Source of the DNA: Engelhardtia mirabilis | GTDB taxonomy: Bacteria; Planctomycetota; UBA1135; GCA-002686595 | Direction of reading: 5' to 3' | Assembly: GCA_007751255.1 (NCBI GenBank) | Contig: CP036296.1 | Span: 124,001-188,000 of the forward strand | Length of the DNA stretch: 64,000 nucleotides | Part shown: positions 15,557-25,202 of the stretch, one piece after another | How positions within the stretch are numbered: position 1 is the stretch's first letter | How the letters are laid out: each line of letters starts with the position of its first letter | The notes under the pieces: model-generated | What the model saw: the letters and a program-made list of their open reading frames with translations, nothing else | The model's database searches: none | Told to the model about the DNA's origin: nothing | Position numbers and translations under genes: made by a program

Positions 15557-18508
15557 ATGCATCCCCTGCTCCTGACCCTCGCTGCCGGCGCGCTCGCCGC
15601 CCCCGCGCCCGCGGGCGCTCCCGCCCTAGCCGTAGCCGGTGACACCCTCGTGATTCGCGCGGGGACGATCCTGACCGTCGACGCCGCGGGGACCACCCTC
15701 GAGAACGGCGCGATGCTCGTCTCCGATGGACGCATCGTCGCCATCGGTGCCGATCTCGTCGTACCGGTCGGGGCGCAGGTGATCGACTACGGACCCGATG
15801 CCGTGCTGGTGCCCGGCTTCGTGGCCGCCAGTAGCGATCTGGCCCAGGGCTCACCGGCCCCGCGGACCGCGGCGCCGGACCTCTCGGCGGTGGACGGTTT
15901 CGACTTCTACGCGACCAACGTCGACGGCTTGGCCGCGGGCGTGACCTCGGCCTACATCAATCCGGCGCGAGGCCGCTTGATCGCAGGTCACGGCGCGGTG
16001 GTGAGCTTGGGGGCGGGCGAGCCCCAGGCGCGCGTGCTCAACGCCGACGCCGCGATCCACGGCGCGATCAGCGAAGAGGCCCGCAGCACCCCCGGCTACT
16101 GGATGCCGCCGATCCCCGCCACGGTGGACGTGGGTCTGGGCGTTCCCGAGGAGCAGTTGCCGCGCACCACCATGGGAGCGGTGCTGGCGTTGCGAGAGCT
16201 TCTGGACGGCGTCGCAGCCGGTGAGGAACTCGCTGCCTACGGGCCGAAGACGATCGCCGACCTCAAGGGCCTGATGGACGCCGGCGCCCCCTGGCGCATG
16301 ACCGCCATCACGGAGTCCGAGATTCGCGCCCTGCTCGCGGTCGCTCGCGAGCGCGGCCTGCGTCTGGTGATCCACGGCGCGCAGTACAGCGGCGACTTGG
16401 CCGAGGAGATTGCTGAGGCCGGCGCTTCCGTCGTGTACGAGGTGCCCTTCCGCGGCAACCGCGGCGCGAGCGATCGCGGCAAGGGCGACGACGACCGCTG
16501 GCCCGAGCTCGACGTGCCCGCCCGCCTCGCGGCGGCCGGCGTCCCGGTGGCGATCAGCCCGGCCTCGGGCTCGCCCCTGCGCGACCTGCACTTCGCAGCC
16601 GCCCTGGCCCTCAGCGGCGGACTCGGCAAGGACCTGGCCCTCGCCGGTGTGACCCGCATTCCGGCCGAGATCTACGGCGTCGGCGATCAGATCGGCAGCC
16701 TCGAGGTCGGCAAGCGCGCCGACTTCGTCGTGCTGAACGGCCAGCCCCTCGGGGGCAGCCCGGGCGTGCGTGCCACCTGGATCGGCGGCGAGCTGGCCTG
16801 GAAGCCCAAGTCGGGTTCGAGCAGCGGGTCCGCTGCCCGCTCGAGCACGACGGTCGTGTCCGTCGATGAGCTGTACTTGGGCGACGGCGAAGTCATCAGC
16901 CCCGGTGAACTGCTGATCCGCGGCGGCAAGATCGTCGAGGTCGGACGGCGCGTGGCCCGCCCCGGTGGCGCCACGGTCGTGCGCGGCGCCGCGGCGATGC
17001 CCGGGATCGTTGACGCCCTCGGGCACCTGGGTCTGGACGGCTCCCGCCGCATGCCGGCCACGGATTTCGACCTGACCCAGATCGTCGAGCCCGGCGATTC
17101 GGTCGATCGACGGGTCGCCCGTGCCGGCGTCACCACGGTCGTCCTGGACTTCCAGGGCAGCAACGGTTCTGGCGCGCCCATGCTCGCCTACCGTCCGGCC
17201 GCCGAGGACTTCGACAGCCTGATCGTCGAGACCCCCGCGGCCCTGCGCCTGAGCTGGACCGAATCCAACCGCGCGGACTCCGGTTCGAACGTGCGCAAGC
17301 TCCTCGAGAAGGCGGTCGAGTACCGCAACGACTGGCTCAAGTACGCCGCCGAGCTGGCGGAGTACGAGCCCGAAGTCGTCCCGCCGACCTTCACCCTGCC
17401 CGAGCCGGAAGTCGACGCCGACGACGACGGTGGGGACGAGGACAAGAAGGACGACGAGGACAAGAAAGAGAAGAAGAAGAAGCGCAAGGACAAGGCGCTC
17501 GATCCTGACGCCACCACCGGCATCTGGCTCGGCGGACTCACGCCGGCCGGGTCCGAAGAGGGTGCGGAGCCGGTTCGACTGCGGATGCAGCTGCGCCTCG
17601 ACGGCGAGAGCGTCAGCGGCTTCCTGCGCTGCGCGGCCCTCTCGTCGCAGCTGGTCGAGGTCTCTGGCAACTTTGCGACCTCGAGCGAAGAGGATGAGCC
17701 CGAGCCCCACGAGCTGGAAGGCACGTTGACCTTGCACGGCAAGGGAGCCGACGGGCCCTTCACCCTGACGGCCAAGTACTCGGACATCCTCGAGGAGCCC
17801 GAAGAGGACGTCACGCTCGAGGGCACCGTGGCCTACGGCGGCGCCGACCACGCGATCGCGGTCACCCGCCAGTCGCGCGAGTACCCGGTGGCCAAGCGCC
17901 CCGAGCCCAGCGAAGATCCGAAGTCGCCGGAGACTCCGAAGGGCGCTCCGAAGGAGCCCCGCGTCGATACCAAGCTCGAGCCCCTGCGGAGGGCCATCGA
18001 GGGCCGGGTCGCGGTGCTGATCGAGGTCGATCGCGCCGACGAGATCATCGCCTGCGTGGACGCCTGCGCGGCCGCGGGGATTCGTCCGGTGCTGATTGGT
18101 GCGAGCGACGCGTTGCTGGTGGCCGACAAGGTCGCGAGCCGCGTGGCGGGCCTGTTGGTCTCCACGACGGTGACCTCCGGTGCGACTACCGAGGACGACG
18201 GTTACCGCGTCTCGAACCGCATGGCCGACCTGCAGGCGGCGGGCTACCGGGTGGCCTTCTACTCGAACGCCGAAGAGGGGGCCGCGGATCTGCCGCTGAT
18301 GGCCGCCTACGCGGTGGCCGGTGGGATGAGCCCGACGGGAGCCCTGCGCGCCTTGACCTCCGATTCTGCCGCGATGATGGCCATCGACGACCAAGTCGGG
18401 TTGCTCGCGGCCGGCCGCAGCGCCGACGTGTTGCTGCTCGACGGTCCGCCGCTCGAGGCGGGCACGCGCGTGTTGCGGGTCTGGGTGGCCGGTGAGGAGG
18501 TTCGCTGA
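15557..18508 (+). CDS. Tandem two-domain amidohydrolase-like exported protein 5
   Basis: 983 aa, about twice the family length. Signal peptide MHPLLLTLAAGALAAPAPAG. Domain 1 (about 30-415) ends with QIGSLEVGKRADFVVLNG; domain 2 (about 435-983) restarts with DELYLGDGEVISPGELLIRG and ends with VGLLAAGRSADVLLLDGPP. Neither has DxHxH: domain 1 reads VPGFVAASSDLA and domain 2 MPGIVDALGHLG. Domain 2 carries a helical segment, then an Asp/Lys-rich run (about 615-650) and an inserted beta-rich module (about 660-790, starting TGIWLGGLTPAG) that looks like a separate domain of unknown kind. It is best read as a fused pair of pseudoenzymes. Its 3' end also holds the ribosome-binding site of gene 6. Confidence 0.87.
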   Translation: MHPLLLTLAAGALAAPAPAGAPALAVAGDTLVIRAGTILTVDAAGTTLENGAMLVSDGRIVAIGADLVVPVGAQVIDYGPDAVLVPGFVAASSDLAQGSPAPRTAAPDLSAVDGFDFYATNVDGLAAGVTSAYINPARGRLIAGHGAVVSLGAGEPQARVLNADAAIHGAISEEARSTPGYWMPPIPATVDVGLGVPEEQLPRTTMGAVLALRELLDGVAAGEELAAYGPKTIADLKGLMDAGAPWRMTAITESEIRALLAVARERGLRLVIHGAQYSGDLAEEIAEAGASVVYEVPFRGNRGASDRGKGDDDRWPELDVPARLAAAGVPVAISPASGSPLRDLHFAAALALSGGLGKDLALAGVTRIPAEIYGVGDQIGSLEVGKRADFVVLNGQPLGGSPGVRATWIGGELAWKPKSGSSSGSAARSSTTVVSVDELYLGDGEVISPGELLIRGGKIVEVGRRVARPGGATVVRGAAAMPGIVDALGHLGLDGSRRMPATDFDLTQIVEPGDSVDRRVARAGVTTVVLDFQGSNGSGAPMLAYRPAAEDFDSLIVETPAALRLSWTESNRADSGSNVRKLLEKAVEYRNDWLKYAAELAEYEPEVVPPTFTLPEPEVDADDDGGDEDKKDDEDKKEKKKKRKDKALDPDATTGIWLGGLTPAGSEEGAEPVRLRMQLRLDGESVSGFLRCAALSSQLVEVSGNFATSSEEDEPEPHELEGTLTLHGKGADGPFTLTAKYSDILEEPEEDVTLEGTVAYGGADHAIAVTRQSREYPVAKRPEPSEDPKSPETPKGAPKEPRVDTKLEPLRRAIEGRVAVLIEVDRADEIIACVDACAAAGIRPVLIGASDALLVADKVASRVAGLLVSTTVTSGATTEDDGYRVSNRMADLQAAGYRVAFYSNAEEGAADLPLMAAYAVAGGMSPTGALRALTSDSAAMMAIDDQVGLLAAGRSADVLLLDGPPLEAGTRVLRVWVAGEEVR

Positions 18509-18509
18509 T

Positions 18510-19820
18510 TTGCGAACCGCGTCCCTGATCCACGCGGGGCTCGCGGCGCTGGTCGCGGGCGGCGCTCTCTCGTCGCCGGCGGCGGCGTCGAGCGTGCCGC
18601 TCGCGGACCCGTCGTCGGACAACGTCGCGCTGCGCGCGGCGAAGATCCTGACCTGCGCCGAGGGCGACCTTCCGGCGGTGATCAACGACGGTCTGGTGCT
18701 GGTCGAGAACGGCGTCATCGTCGCCATCGGCCCCGCCGACTCGATCGAGGTACCCGAGGGCGTCGAGCTGATCGACGTCGGCGATCACTGGCTGATGCCG
18801 GGCATGATCGACCTGCACTGCCACGTTGCCGGTCGATCCCTGTTCGAGATCAACGATCTCAACGACGGCGTCTACCTGACCAATCCCGGCCTGCGGGCCT
18901 CGGCCGCGGTCGTACCGTTGGTCGACACCCTGGAGTTGGGCCTGGCGGGCGGCGTCACCTCGGTGCTCTACATCCCGGGCTCGGCCACCAACATCGGTGG
19001 CCAGGGTGTGCTGCTCAAAACCGGCTTCGACACCTTCGGGGAGATGCTGATCCGCAACCCGGGCTCGATGAAGCTGGCCCAGGCGGGCAACCCCGAGCGC
19101 TACACCTGGGGGGTCGGCCGCAGCTTCATGAACTGGAACACCCGCGACACCATCGAGCGCGGGATGGGTCGCGCCCGGGCGCGCGCCGCCGGCGCGACGG
19201 TCGAGACGATCGAGAAGGCCGACCCGCAGTTCGAGGTCTTCGACCACCTGCTGCGCAAGGAGATCCGCGTCTCCGCTCACACCCAGGTCTATCAGGTGGT
19301 CCTGATGACCGTGACCATGGTGCAGATGGAGCTGGGCGTCGACGTCTTCATCGACCACGGCACGATCGGCGCCTGGCAAGTGGCGCCCATCGCCGCAGCG
19401 GCGGGCGTTCCGGCGATCGTCGGACCGCGCGCGATCGATACCCCGCGTTTCCAGAGCGTGTTGCCGGCCGACGCGATCGGCATCCGCAGCGTGGCCGCGG
19501 GCTACCAGGCCCTCGGCCACCCGGAGGTCGGGTTCAACACCGACTCGCCCGTGGTGCCGCAGGAGGAACTCTCGATCCAGGCCACCATGGGCGCGCGCTA
19601 CGGCTTCAAGGACGATGCGCTGCAGACCATCCGCGGCCTGACGATCGTGCCTGCGCGCGCCGCGCGCATCGCCGACCGGGTCGGGAGCCTCGAGGTCGGC
19701 AAAGACGCTGACATCCTCGTCATCACCGGACATCCGATCGACCCCCGCACCGCGGTGGACTCGGTCTGGATCGAGGGTCGACTGGTCTACGACGCCGAGC
19801 GCGACGGCCGCCGGTGGTAG
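18510..19820 (+). CDS. Secreted imidazolonepropionase-like amidohydrolase 6, intact metal site
   Basis: 436 aa. The TTG at 18510 was preferred over the GTG at 18492 because GAGGAGG (18494-18500) sits 9 bases ahead of it and it gives a cleaner signal peptide (cleavage near PAAAS). Metal and catalytic residues are all present: H103 and H105 (IDLHCHV), H257 (SAHTQ), H283 (IDHGT) and D345 (NTDSPV). The end reads VGSLEVGKDADILVITGHP. A hydrolase of the COG1228 type acting outside the cytoplasm on a cyclic amide, dipeptide-like or similar substrate is likely; the substrate cannot be told. It starts within a few bases of the stop of protein 5. Confidence 0.9.
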   Translation: MRTASLIHAGLAALVAGGALSSPAAASSVPLADPSSDNVALRAAKILTCAEGDLPAVINDGLVLVENGVIVAIGPADSIEVPEGVELIDVGDHWLMPGMIDLHCHVAGRSLFEINDLNDGVYLTNPGLRASAAVVPLVDTLELGLAGGVTSVLYIPGSATNIGGQGVLLKTGFDTFGEMLIRNPGSMKLAQAGNPERYTWGVGRSFMNWNTRDTIERGMGRARARAAGATVETIEKADPQFEVFDHLLRKEIRVSAHTQVYQVVLMTVTMVQMELGVDVFIDHGTIGAWQVAPIAAAAGVPAIVGPRAIDTPRFQSVLPADAIGIRSVAAGYQALGHPEVGFNTDSPVVPQEELSIQATMGARYGFKDDALQTIRGLTIVPARAARIADRVGSLEVGKDADILVITGHPIDPRTAVDSVWIEGRLVYDAERDGRRW

Positions 19821-19873
19821 CCGCGAATCTGGCGAACTGAGCAGTCAAGACGCTGCCCCAAGCGATCGAATCC

Positions 19874-21367
19874 ATGAACTTCAATCGAGTCCTCGGCTCC
19901 ACACTGCGCACCCTTGGGCTTCCCGCGGGACCGATGCTCGCGTGCGGCGCCATCGCTCCGCTCGCCCTGTCTTGCGTCGCTTCGGCGGGGGTCGTCCCGG
20001 TCGGGGTCGAGGTGAACCGGTCGGGCGCCTCGGATTCCGGCTCCGCTACTGCTGCGAGCGCGGATGGCGCGGCCGCCATGGGTGCTGCTCCCGCCGTCGC
20101 GCAGGCGCACCCGGGGCACGTGCCGCGGATGCAGTCCGTCGAGGGTGCCGTCGCGGGGGCGCCGGGCGGGCCCGGTCTGGCGATTCACGCGGCCAAGATC
20201 CTGACCTGCACCATGGAAGGCCCGGCGGTCTTCGACAACGCGGTGCTGACCGTCAAGGACGGCAAGATCGAGGCCGTCGGCGCGGCCCGTGACGTCACGA
20301 TCCCCGGGGGCTACGAGGACCTCGACCTGGGTGATCGCTGGCTGATGCCGGGGATGATCGATCTGCACTGCCACATCGGCGGCACCTTCGACATCAACGA
20401 CGGCATCTTCCTGGCCAACCCCGGTCTGCGGGCGTCGACCGCGGTGCGGCCGTACAACTCGATGCTGCAGATGGCCGTGCGCTCGGGCGTGACGACCGTG
20501 CTGTTCATCCCCGGCTCGGGTACCAACGTCGGCGGTCAGGGCGTGCTGCTCAAGACCGGGCACGAGCACTACGACGACGCCGAGGTGCGCAACCCCGGCA
20601 GTCTGAAGGTCGCCCAATGGGGCAACCCGGAGCGCTGGCTCTTCGGTCCCGGCAAGACGTTCGAGAACTACACGATCCGCAACATTTTCACCCGCGGTCG
20701 GGCCTACGCGAAGCTGTGGAGCGACCACGACGGGAACGGAGGCCCGGCGCCCCAGGTCGACCCGCAACTCGAGATCTTCCGGCACCTCTTCGCAGGCGAC
20801 GCCCAGGTCTCGGTCCACACGCAGATCTACCAGGTCGTGGTCGCGACGATCATGATCATCAAGGGCGAGATGGACGTCGATGTGTACATCGACCACGGCA
20901 CCTTCGACGGCTATCTGGCGGCGCCCCTGGCGGCGAAGATGGGCGTCAACGCCATCCTCGGCCCGCGCAACGTGGACGCCCCGAACCGCGGGATCATGAA
21001 CTGGGTCGGCGCCAACCCCGAGCGCATCCAGGGCGTGGCGGCTGGCTACCAGGAGCGCGGCCACCCGATGATCGGTTTCAACACCGACTCGCCGGTGATT
21101 CCGCAGGAAGAGCTCTTCCTCCAGGCTTCGATGGCGGTGCGCCACGGCTTCAAGGACGACCTGATGCAGACCGTGCGCGGTTTGACGATCGTTCCAGCCG
21201 TTACCGCCGGGATCGACGATCGGGTCGGTTGTCTCGCGGTAGGGCGCGATGCCGACATCGTGGTGCTCGGCGGCCACCCGGCCGACCCGCGCACGCAGAT
21301 CGAGCGCGTGTTCATCGACGGGGTCAACATCTACGAGCGCGATCAGGAGCATCAGGTCGTCTGGTGA
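19874..21367 (+). CDS. Secreted imidazolonepropionase-like amidohydrolase 7, intact metal site
   Basis: 497 aa. A long N-terminal leader (signal segment about 15-40, then an Ala/Gly/Ser-rich stretch to about 95) precedes the fold. Metal and catalytic residues: H165 and H167 (IDLHCHI), H315 (SVHTQ), H341 (IDHGTF) and D405 (NTDSPV). It shares long blocks with genes 6 and 8, such as LFIPGSGTNVGGQGVLLKTG and IGFNTDSPVIPQEEL, so the three are recent paralogues. Ends with ADIVVLGGHPADPRTQIERV. Its stop overlaps the next ATG (TGATG), coupling translation. Confidence 0.9.
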   Translation: MNFNRVLGSTLRTLGLPAGPMLACGAIAPLALSCVASAGVVPVGVEVNRSGASDSGSATAASADGAAAMGAAPAVAQAHPGHVPRMQSVEGAVAGAPGGPGLAIHAAKILTCTMEGPAVFDNAVLTVKDGKIEAVGAARDVTIPGGYEDLDLGDRWLMPGMIDLHCHIGGTFDINDGIFLANPGLRASTAVRPYNSMLQMAVRSGVTTVLFIPGSGTNVGGQGVLLKTGHEHYDDAEVRNPGSLKVAQWGNPERWLFGPGKTFENYTIRNIFTRGRAYAKLWSDHDGNGGPAPQVDPQLEIFRHLFAGDAQVSVHTQIYQVVVATIMIIKGEMDVDVYIDHGTFDGYLAAPLAAKMGVNAILGPRNVDAPNRGIMNWVGANPERIQGVAAGYQERGHPMIGFNTDSPVIPQEELFLQASMAVRHGFKDDLMQTVRGLTIVPAVTAGIDDRVGCLAVGRDADIVVLGGHPADPRTQIERVFIDGVNIYERDQEHQVVW

Positions 21368-22707
21368 TGTCCGCCCGGCCGCAGCCCAACTCCCGCGCTG
21401 GTCGCGGGTTCCACGCGCTGATCGCGCGCGGCACCGTCAGGCTGGCGGCGGCCTGCGTCGTGTTCGGGGCGTCGGCAAGTGGGGCCGCGATCGATGGTGC
21501 CCGTCCGGTTGATCCGCCGCCTGCCATGGCGTTGCGCGCCGCGAAGATCCTGACCTGCGCGGCCGATGGCGAGGGGCAGGTCCTCGATCACAACTGGGTG
21601 CTGGTGCGCGACGGCAAGATCGAGGGCTTCCTCGACGCCCGCACGGACGAACCGGGACCCGAGTACGCGCGAGTGGACCTGGGCGACCGCTGGCTGATGC
21701 CGGGGATGGTCGACCTCCACAGCCACGTGGGCGGCAGCTTCGACATCAACGGGGCCGTCTACCAGGCGAACCCGGGTCTGCGCGTGTGGACCTCGGTGGT
21801 CCCCGGCAACCGCACGATGCGGGTGGGCCTGGCCTCCGGAGTGACCACGGTGCTGTTCATCCCCGGATCGGCGACCACGGTCGGGGGGCAGGGCGTGCTG
21901 ATCAAGACCGGCTTCGACGGATGGGAGCGCACCCTCGTGCGCCAGCCCGGTTCGCTCAAGGTGGCTCAAGCCGACAACCCCAAGCGCTGGGGCTACGGCA
22001 TGGAGCGGAGCATGCTGAACTGGCAGATCCGCGACGTGATGCGGCGCGGAGCAGCCTACGGCGAGCGCTGGGAGGCCTACGAGCGCGGCGAAGGCGAGCA
22101 GCCGCCGATCGACATCCAGTTCGAGATCTTCCGGCCCCTGGTCGCTGGCGAGGCGCAGATCTCGACCCACACCCAGGTGGCCCAGGTGGTCGCCGCCAGC
22201 GTGCGGATCATGGTCGAGGAGTTCGGCCTGCCGATGTTCATTGACCACGGGACGATGGACGGCTTTCGCGTGGCCGACTACGTCATCGAGCAGGGCGTGC
22301 CGGCGATTCTCGGCCCGCGCAACTTCAGCTCACAGGTCAAGGGCCGTGGGATCGACCACGACGGCAAGATCGAGGGCGTGGCCGCCAACTACCAGGCCTC
22401 CGGTCACCCCCAGATCGGGTTCAACACCGATGCGCCGGTGATTCCCCAGGAGGAACTGTCCCTCCAGGCAGGGATCGCGGTGCGCTTCGGGTTCGAGGAC
22501 GACGCTCTGCAGACCGTCCGCGGGCTCACGATCGTGCCGGCCATCACGGCCGGGATCGACGACCGAGTCGGCAGTCTGGAGATCGGCAAGGACGCGGACA
22601 TCGTGGCGCTCAGCGGTCACCCGGGTGACCCGCGCACAGCGGTGGATCGGGTCTGGCTGGAAGGCGAGTTGGTCTACGAGGCGAGCGCGGGGAGGCGGCT
22701 GTTCTGA
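21367..22707 (+). CDS. Secreted imidazolonepropionase-like amidohydrolase 8, intact metal site
   Basis: 446 aa from the ATG at 21367 (overlapping the previous stop); the signal segment is about residues 20-40 (VRLAAACVVFGASASGAA). Active-site set: H118 and H120 (VDLHSHV), H268 (STHTQ), H294 (IDHGT) and D355 (NTDAPV). Paralogue of genes 6 and 7 throughout, with the same GGQGVLIKTGF and GSLKVAQADNPKRWG blocks. Long antisense and upstream frames that overlap this gene have no family features and were ignored. Overlaps gene 9 by one base. Predicted to work in the periplasm or cell surface with its neighbours. Confidence 0.9.
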   Translation: MSARPQPNSRAGRGFHALIARGTVRLAAACVVFGASASGAAIDGARPVDPPPAMALRAAKILTCAADGEGQVLDHNWVLVRDGKIEGFLDARTDEPGPEYARVDLGDRWLMPGMVDLHSHVGGSFDINGAVYQANPGLRVWTSVVPGNRTMRVGLASGVTTVLFIPGSATTVGGQGVLIKTGFDGWERTLVRQPGSLKVAQADNPKRWGYGMERSMLNWQIRDVMRRGAAYGERWEAYERGEGEQPPIDIQFEIFRPLVAGEAQISTHTQVAQVVAASVRIMVEEFGLPMFIDHGTMDGFRVADYVIEQGVPAILGPRNFSSQVKGRGIDHDGKIEGVAANYQASGHPQIGFNTDAPVIPQEELSLQAGIAVRFGFEDDALQTVRGLTIVPAITAGIDDRVGSLEIGKDADIVALSGHPGDPRTAVDRVWLEGELVYEASAGRRLF

Positions 22708-23936
22708 TGTCGTTCCTCGGTTGCACACACCTCGCGGTCGCGGCGTTCACGGGCTTGGTCGCGTTGGCGCCCGCGGCCCGTGCGGGGCAGCAGGGGGCTG
22801 ACGGCGAGGTCCTCGCCCTGCGCTTCGATCGGGTCGTCACCTGCGATGCCAAGGACACGGTCTACGACCCCGGCATGATCCTGGTGCAGGGCGGCAAGCT
22901 GACCTACGTCGGCCCGCCGATCGACGCACCCGAGGGCACCGAGCTGGTCGAGCTCGAGGGCTGGGCCATCCCGGGCATGGTCGATCTGCACAGCCACGTG
23001 GTGACCGACGGCTGGGGCGGCATCAACGACATGGTCCTGCCGGCCAACCCGGACCTGTCGTCCGCGCCCACGATCAAGCCTTCGAACCAGCAGCTGCGCC
23101 TGGCCTGCGCGTCGGGCGTCACGACCCAGTTCCTGATCCCCGGCAGCGGCACGTCCATCGGCGGCTTCGGCGTCCTGTTCAAGTCGAAGACCCAGGCCAC
23201 CTACGCGGAGTGCGTGCTCGCCGATCCGGGGGGCATGAAGGTCGCCCAGGCCTACAACCCCGAGCGCGGCGGCGGCGACGTCGGCCGCACTCGGGCTGGC
23301 CTGTACTGGATCCTGTCCCGCGTCAATCGCGAGGCGATCGCCTCCCGCGAGCACGGCTTGGACGTCTTCCACCTGCGCAACCTGGCCAAGGTGCACGCGA
23401 AGGAGCTGCCGGTGCTGATCCACACGGCCGGCTCCGACGGCGTGACTGCCACCGTGCGGATGTGGCGCGACGAGTTTCCCACCATGTCGGTGCTCAGCCA
23501 CGGCAGCTTCGACGGTTGGACCACCGCGCCCTACGTGGCGCGCATGGGCATGCCCGTGAACCACGGCCCCCGCACCTTCGACACCTACGCCCGGGACGGC
23601 CGCATCGTCGGCTCCTCGCGGGAGTACGTCGAGGCGGGCGTGCCGCTCTTCTCCCTCAACACCGACGCGCCGGTGATTCCGGCGCACGAGCTCTTCCTGC
23701 AGGGCTCCATGTCCGCGCGCCAGGGCCTCGACTCGCGTCTGATGCTGCGCGCTCTCACCATCCACCCCGCGGAGTCCTTCGGGATCGGCGATCGGGTCGG
23801 GAGCCTCGAGGTCGGCAAGGACGCCGACATCGTGGTCTTCGACGGCGATCCGATCGATCCCCGTTCTCACGTGGAACACGTCTGGATCGACGGCGAGCTG
23901 CAGTACCGGCCCTCCGTCCACGGTCAGTGGTTCTAG
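22707..23936 (+). CDS. Secreted imidazolonepropionase-like amidohydrolase 9, intact metal site
   Basis: 409 aa. Signal peptide ends near APAARA. Active-site set: H95 and H97 (VDLHSHV), H239 (LIHTAG), H265 (LSHGS) and D320 (NTDAPV), and the standard end VGSLEVGKDADIVVFDGDP. It is more distant from genes 6-8 than they are from one another: the GGQGVLLKTG block is GGFGVLFKSK and the last third differs. This suggests an older split and possibly another substrate. ATG overlaps the stop of gene 8; 54 bases follow before gene 10. Confidence 0.9.
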   Translation: MSFLGCTHLAVAAFTGLVALAPAARAGQQGADGEVLALRFDRVVTCDAKDTVYDPGMILVQGGKLTYVGPPIDAPEGTELVELEGWAIPGMVDLHSHVVTDGWGGINDMVLPANPDLSSAPTIKPSNQQLRLACASGVTTQFLIPGSGTSIGGFGVLFKSKTQATYAECVLADPGGMKVAQAYNPERGGGDVGRTRAGLYWILSRVNREAIASREHGLDVFHLRNLAKVHAKELPVLIHTAGSDGVTATVRMWRDEFPTMSVLSHGSFDGWTTAPYVARMGMPVNHGPRTFDTYARDGRIVGSSREYVEAGVPLFSLNTDAPVIPAHELFLQGSMSARQGLDSRLMLRALTIHPAESFGIGDRVGSLEVGKDADIVVFDGDPIDPRSHVEHVWIDGELQYRPSVHGQWF

Positions 23937-23990
23937 CGCCCCCGCGCGCGCGCACCACGAAGGACCGCTGACCCTCTCCTACCCGCAACC

Positions 23991-25202
23991 ATGATCCTCA
24001 GCACCGTCACCATCGGCTCACTGGCGTGGCTCGCCCCGCCCGCCGCGGAACCTGTCCCGGACCTCTTGGCTCTGCGCGTCGGTCGCGCCGAGACCATCAG
24101 TCAGGGCACGATCGAGAATGCCGTCATCCTGATCGATGGCGGTCAGATCGTGATCGTCGGCGAGGACCTGCCGATCGAGCGCGGGATTCCGATCATCGAC
24201 CTACCCGACGCCGTGGTCATGCCGGGCTTCGTCAACTGTCGCTCGCGCCTGGGTCTCGACAGCCGCGCCGGGACGGTCAGCGACCCGGAAGTACGCGTGT
24301 CGGACGAGATCTACCCGCGCACCTCGGACTGGACCGACGTACTCGAGTACGGAGTCACGACCATCGGTCTGTACCCGCCCGGTCGCGGTATTGCGGGGCT
24401 CGCCGCCGCGATTCGACCCAAGGGTGACAGTGTCGATGAGCTGCTGCTCGCCGACGACTGCTATCTCACCATGTACATCGGAGCCGACCGCTCGGCCAAG
24501 AAGCTCGTGCGCGACGCGTTCGAGGAGGTCGACAAGTACATGGAGAAGGTCGAGAAGGCCCGCGAGAAGTGGCAGAAGGACCAGGACAAGAAGAAGAAGG
24601 ACGACGAGAAGGAGGCTTTCGAGCCGCCCGTCCCGGAGCCCGAGGTCCTGCCCATGCTGAAGCTGCGGACCCAGGAGCTGCGCGCACAGTTTTCGATCTC
24701 GAAGGCCGCCGACTACCTGCACCTCTTGGACGTGCTCGAGTCGGAGGCTGACGTCCTCTACGACATCCAGATCGATCTGCGCGACGACCTCGATCTCTTC
24801 TACATCTCGGACCAGCTCGGCGAAGCCCACACGCGCGTCATCTGCGACCCCGAGATCATCGACCATCCCGGGACTCGACGGGCGCGCAACCTGCCCGCCG
24901 AGCTGCACGCCGCGGGGGCCAAGGTCGCCTTCATCCCGCGCAGCGACAGCGTCACCGGCAACCGGGACTGGCTCGAGGACGTGGCGCACATGGTCGCCTA
25001 CGGCCTGGACCGTCAAGTGGCCCTGCGCGCCATGACGCTCGAGCCGGCCGAGGCGCTCAACGTGGGCGCGCTCGTCGGCAGCATCGAGGCCGGCAAGGCC
25101 GCCAATCTCCTGATCTTCGACGGGGACCCCTTCGAGGCCCAGACCGAACTGACCGCCGTGATGCTCGAGGGCGAGATCGTCCACGGGGAGCTCGACCAGT
25201 GA
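23991..25202 (+). CDS. Amidohydrolase-like exported protein 10, metal site lost
   Basis: 403 aa with a short hydrophobic start (MILSTVTIGSLAWLAPPAA). The HxH strand reads MPGFVNCRSRLG, so no metal ligands remain. Residues about 170-210 form a Lys/Glu coiled coil (EVDKYMEKVEKAREKWQKDQ and on), and KLRTQELRAQFSISKAADYL follows, the same layout as protein 1 and the second half of protein 5. It ends VGSIEAGKAANLLIFDGDP. With proteins 1-5 and 11 it belongs to the pseudoenzyme group of the array. Stop overlaps the GTG start of protein 11 (GTGA). Confidence 0.86.
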   Translation: MILSTVTIGSLAWLAPPAAEPVPDLLALRVGRAETISQGTIENAVILIDGGQIVIVGEDLPIERGIPIIDLPDAVVMPGFVNCRSRLGLDSRAGTVSDPEVRVSDEIYPRTSDWTDVLEYGVTTIGLYPPGRGIAGLAAAIRPKGDSVDELLLADDCYLTMYIGADRSAKKLVRDAFEEVDKYMEKVEKAREKWQKDQDKKKKDDEKEAFEPPVPEPEVLPMLKLRTQELRAQFSISKAADYLHLLDVLESEADVLYDIQIDLRDDLDLFYISDQLGEAHTRVICDPEIIDHPGTRRARNLPAELHAAGAKVAFIPRSDSVTGNRDWLEDVAHMVAYGLDRQVALRAMTLEPAEALNVGALVGSIEAGKAANLLIFDGDPFEAQTELTAVMLEGEIVHGELDQ

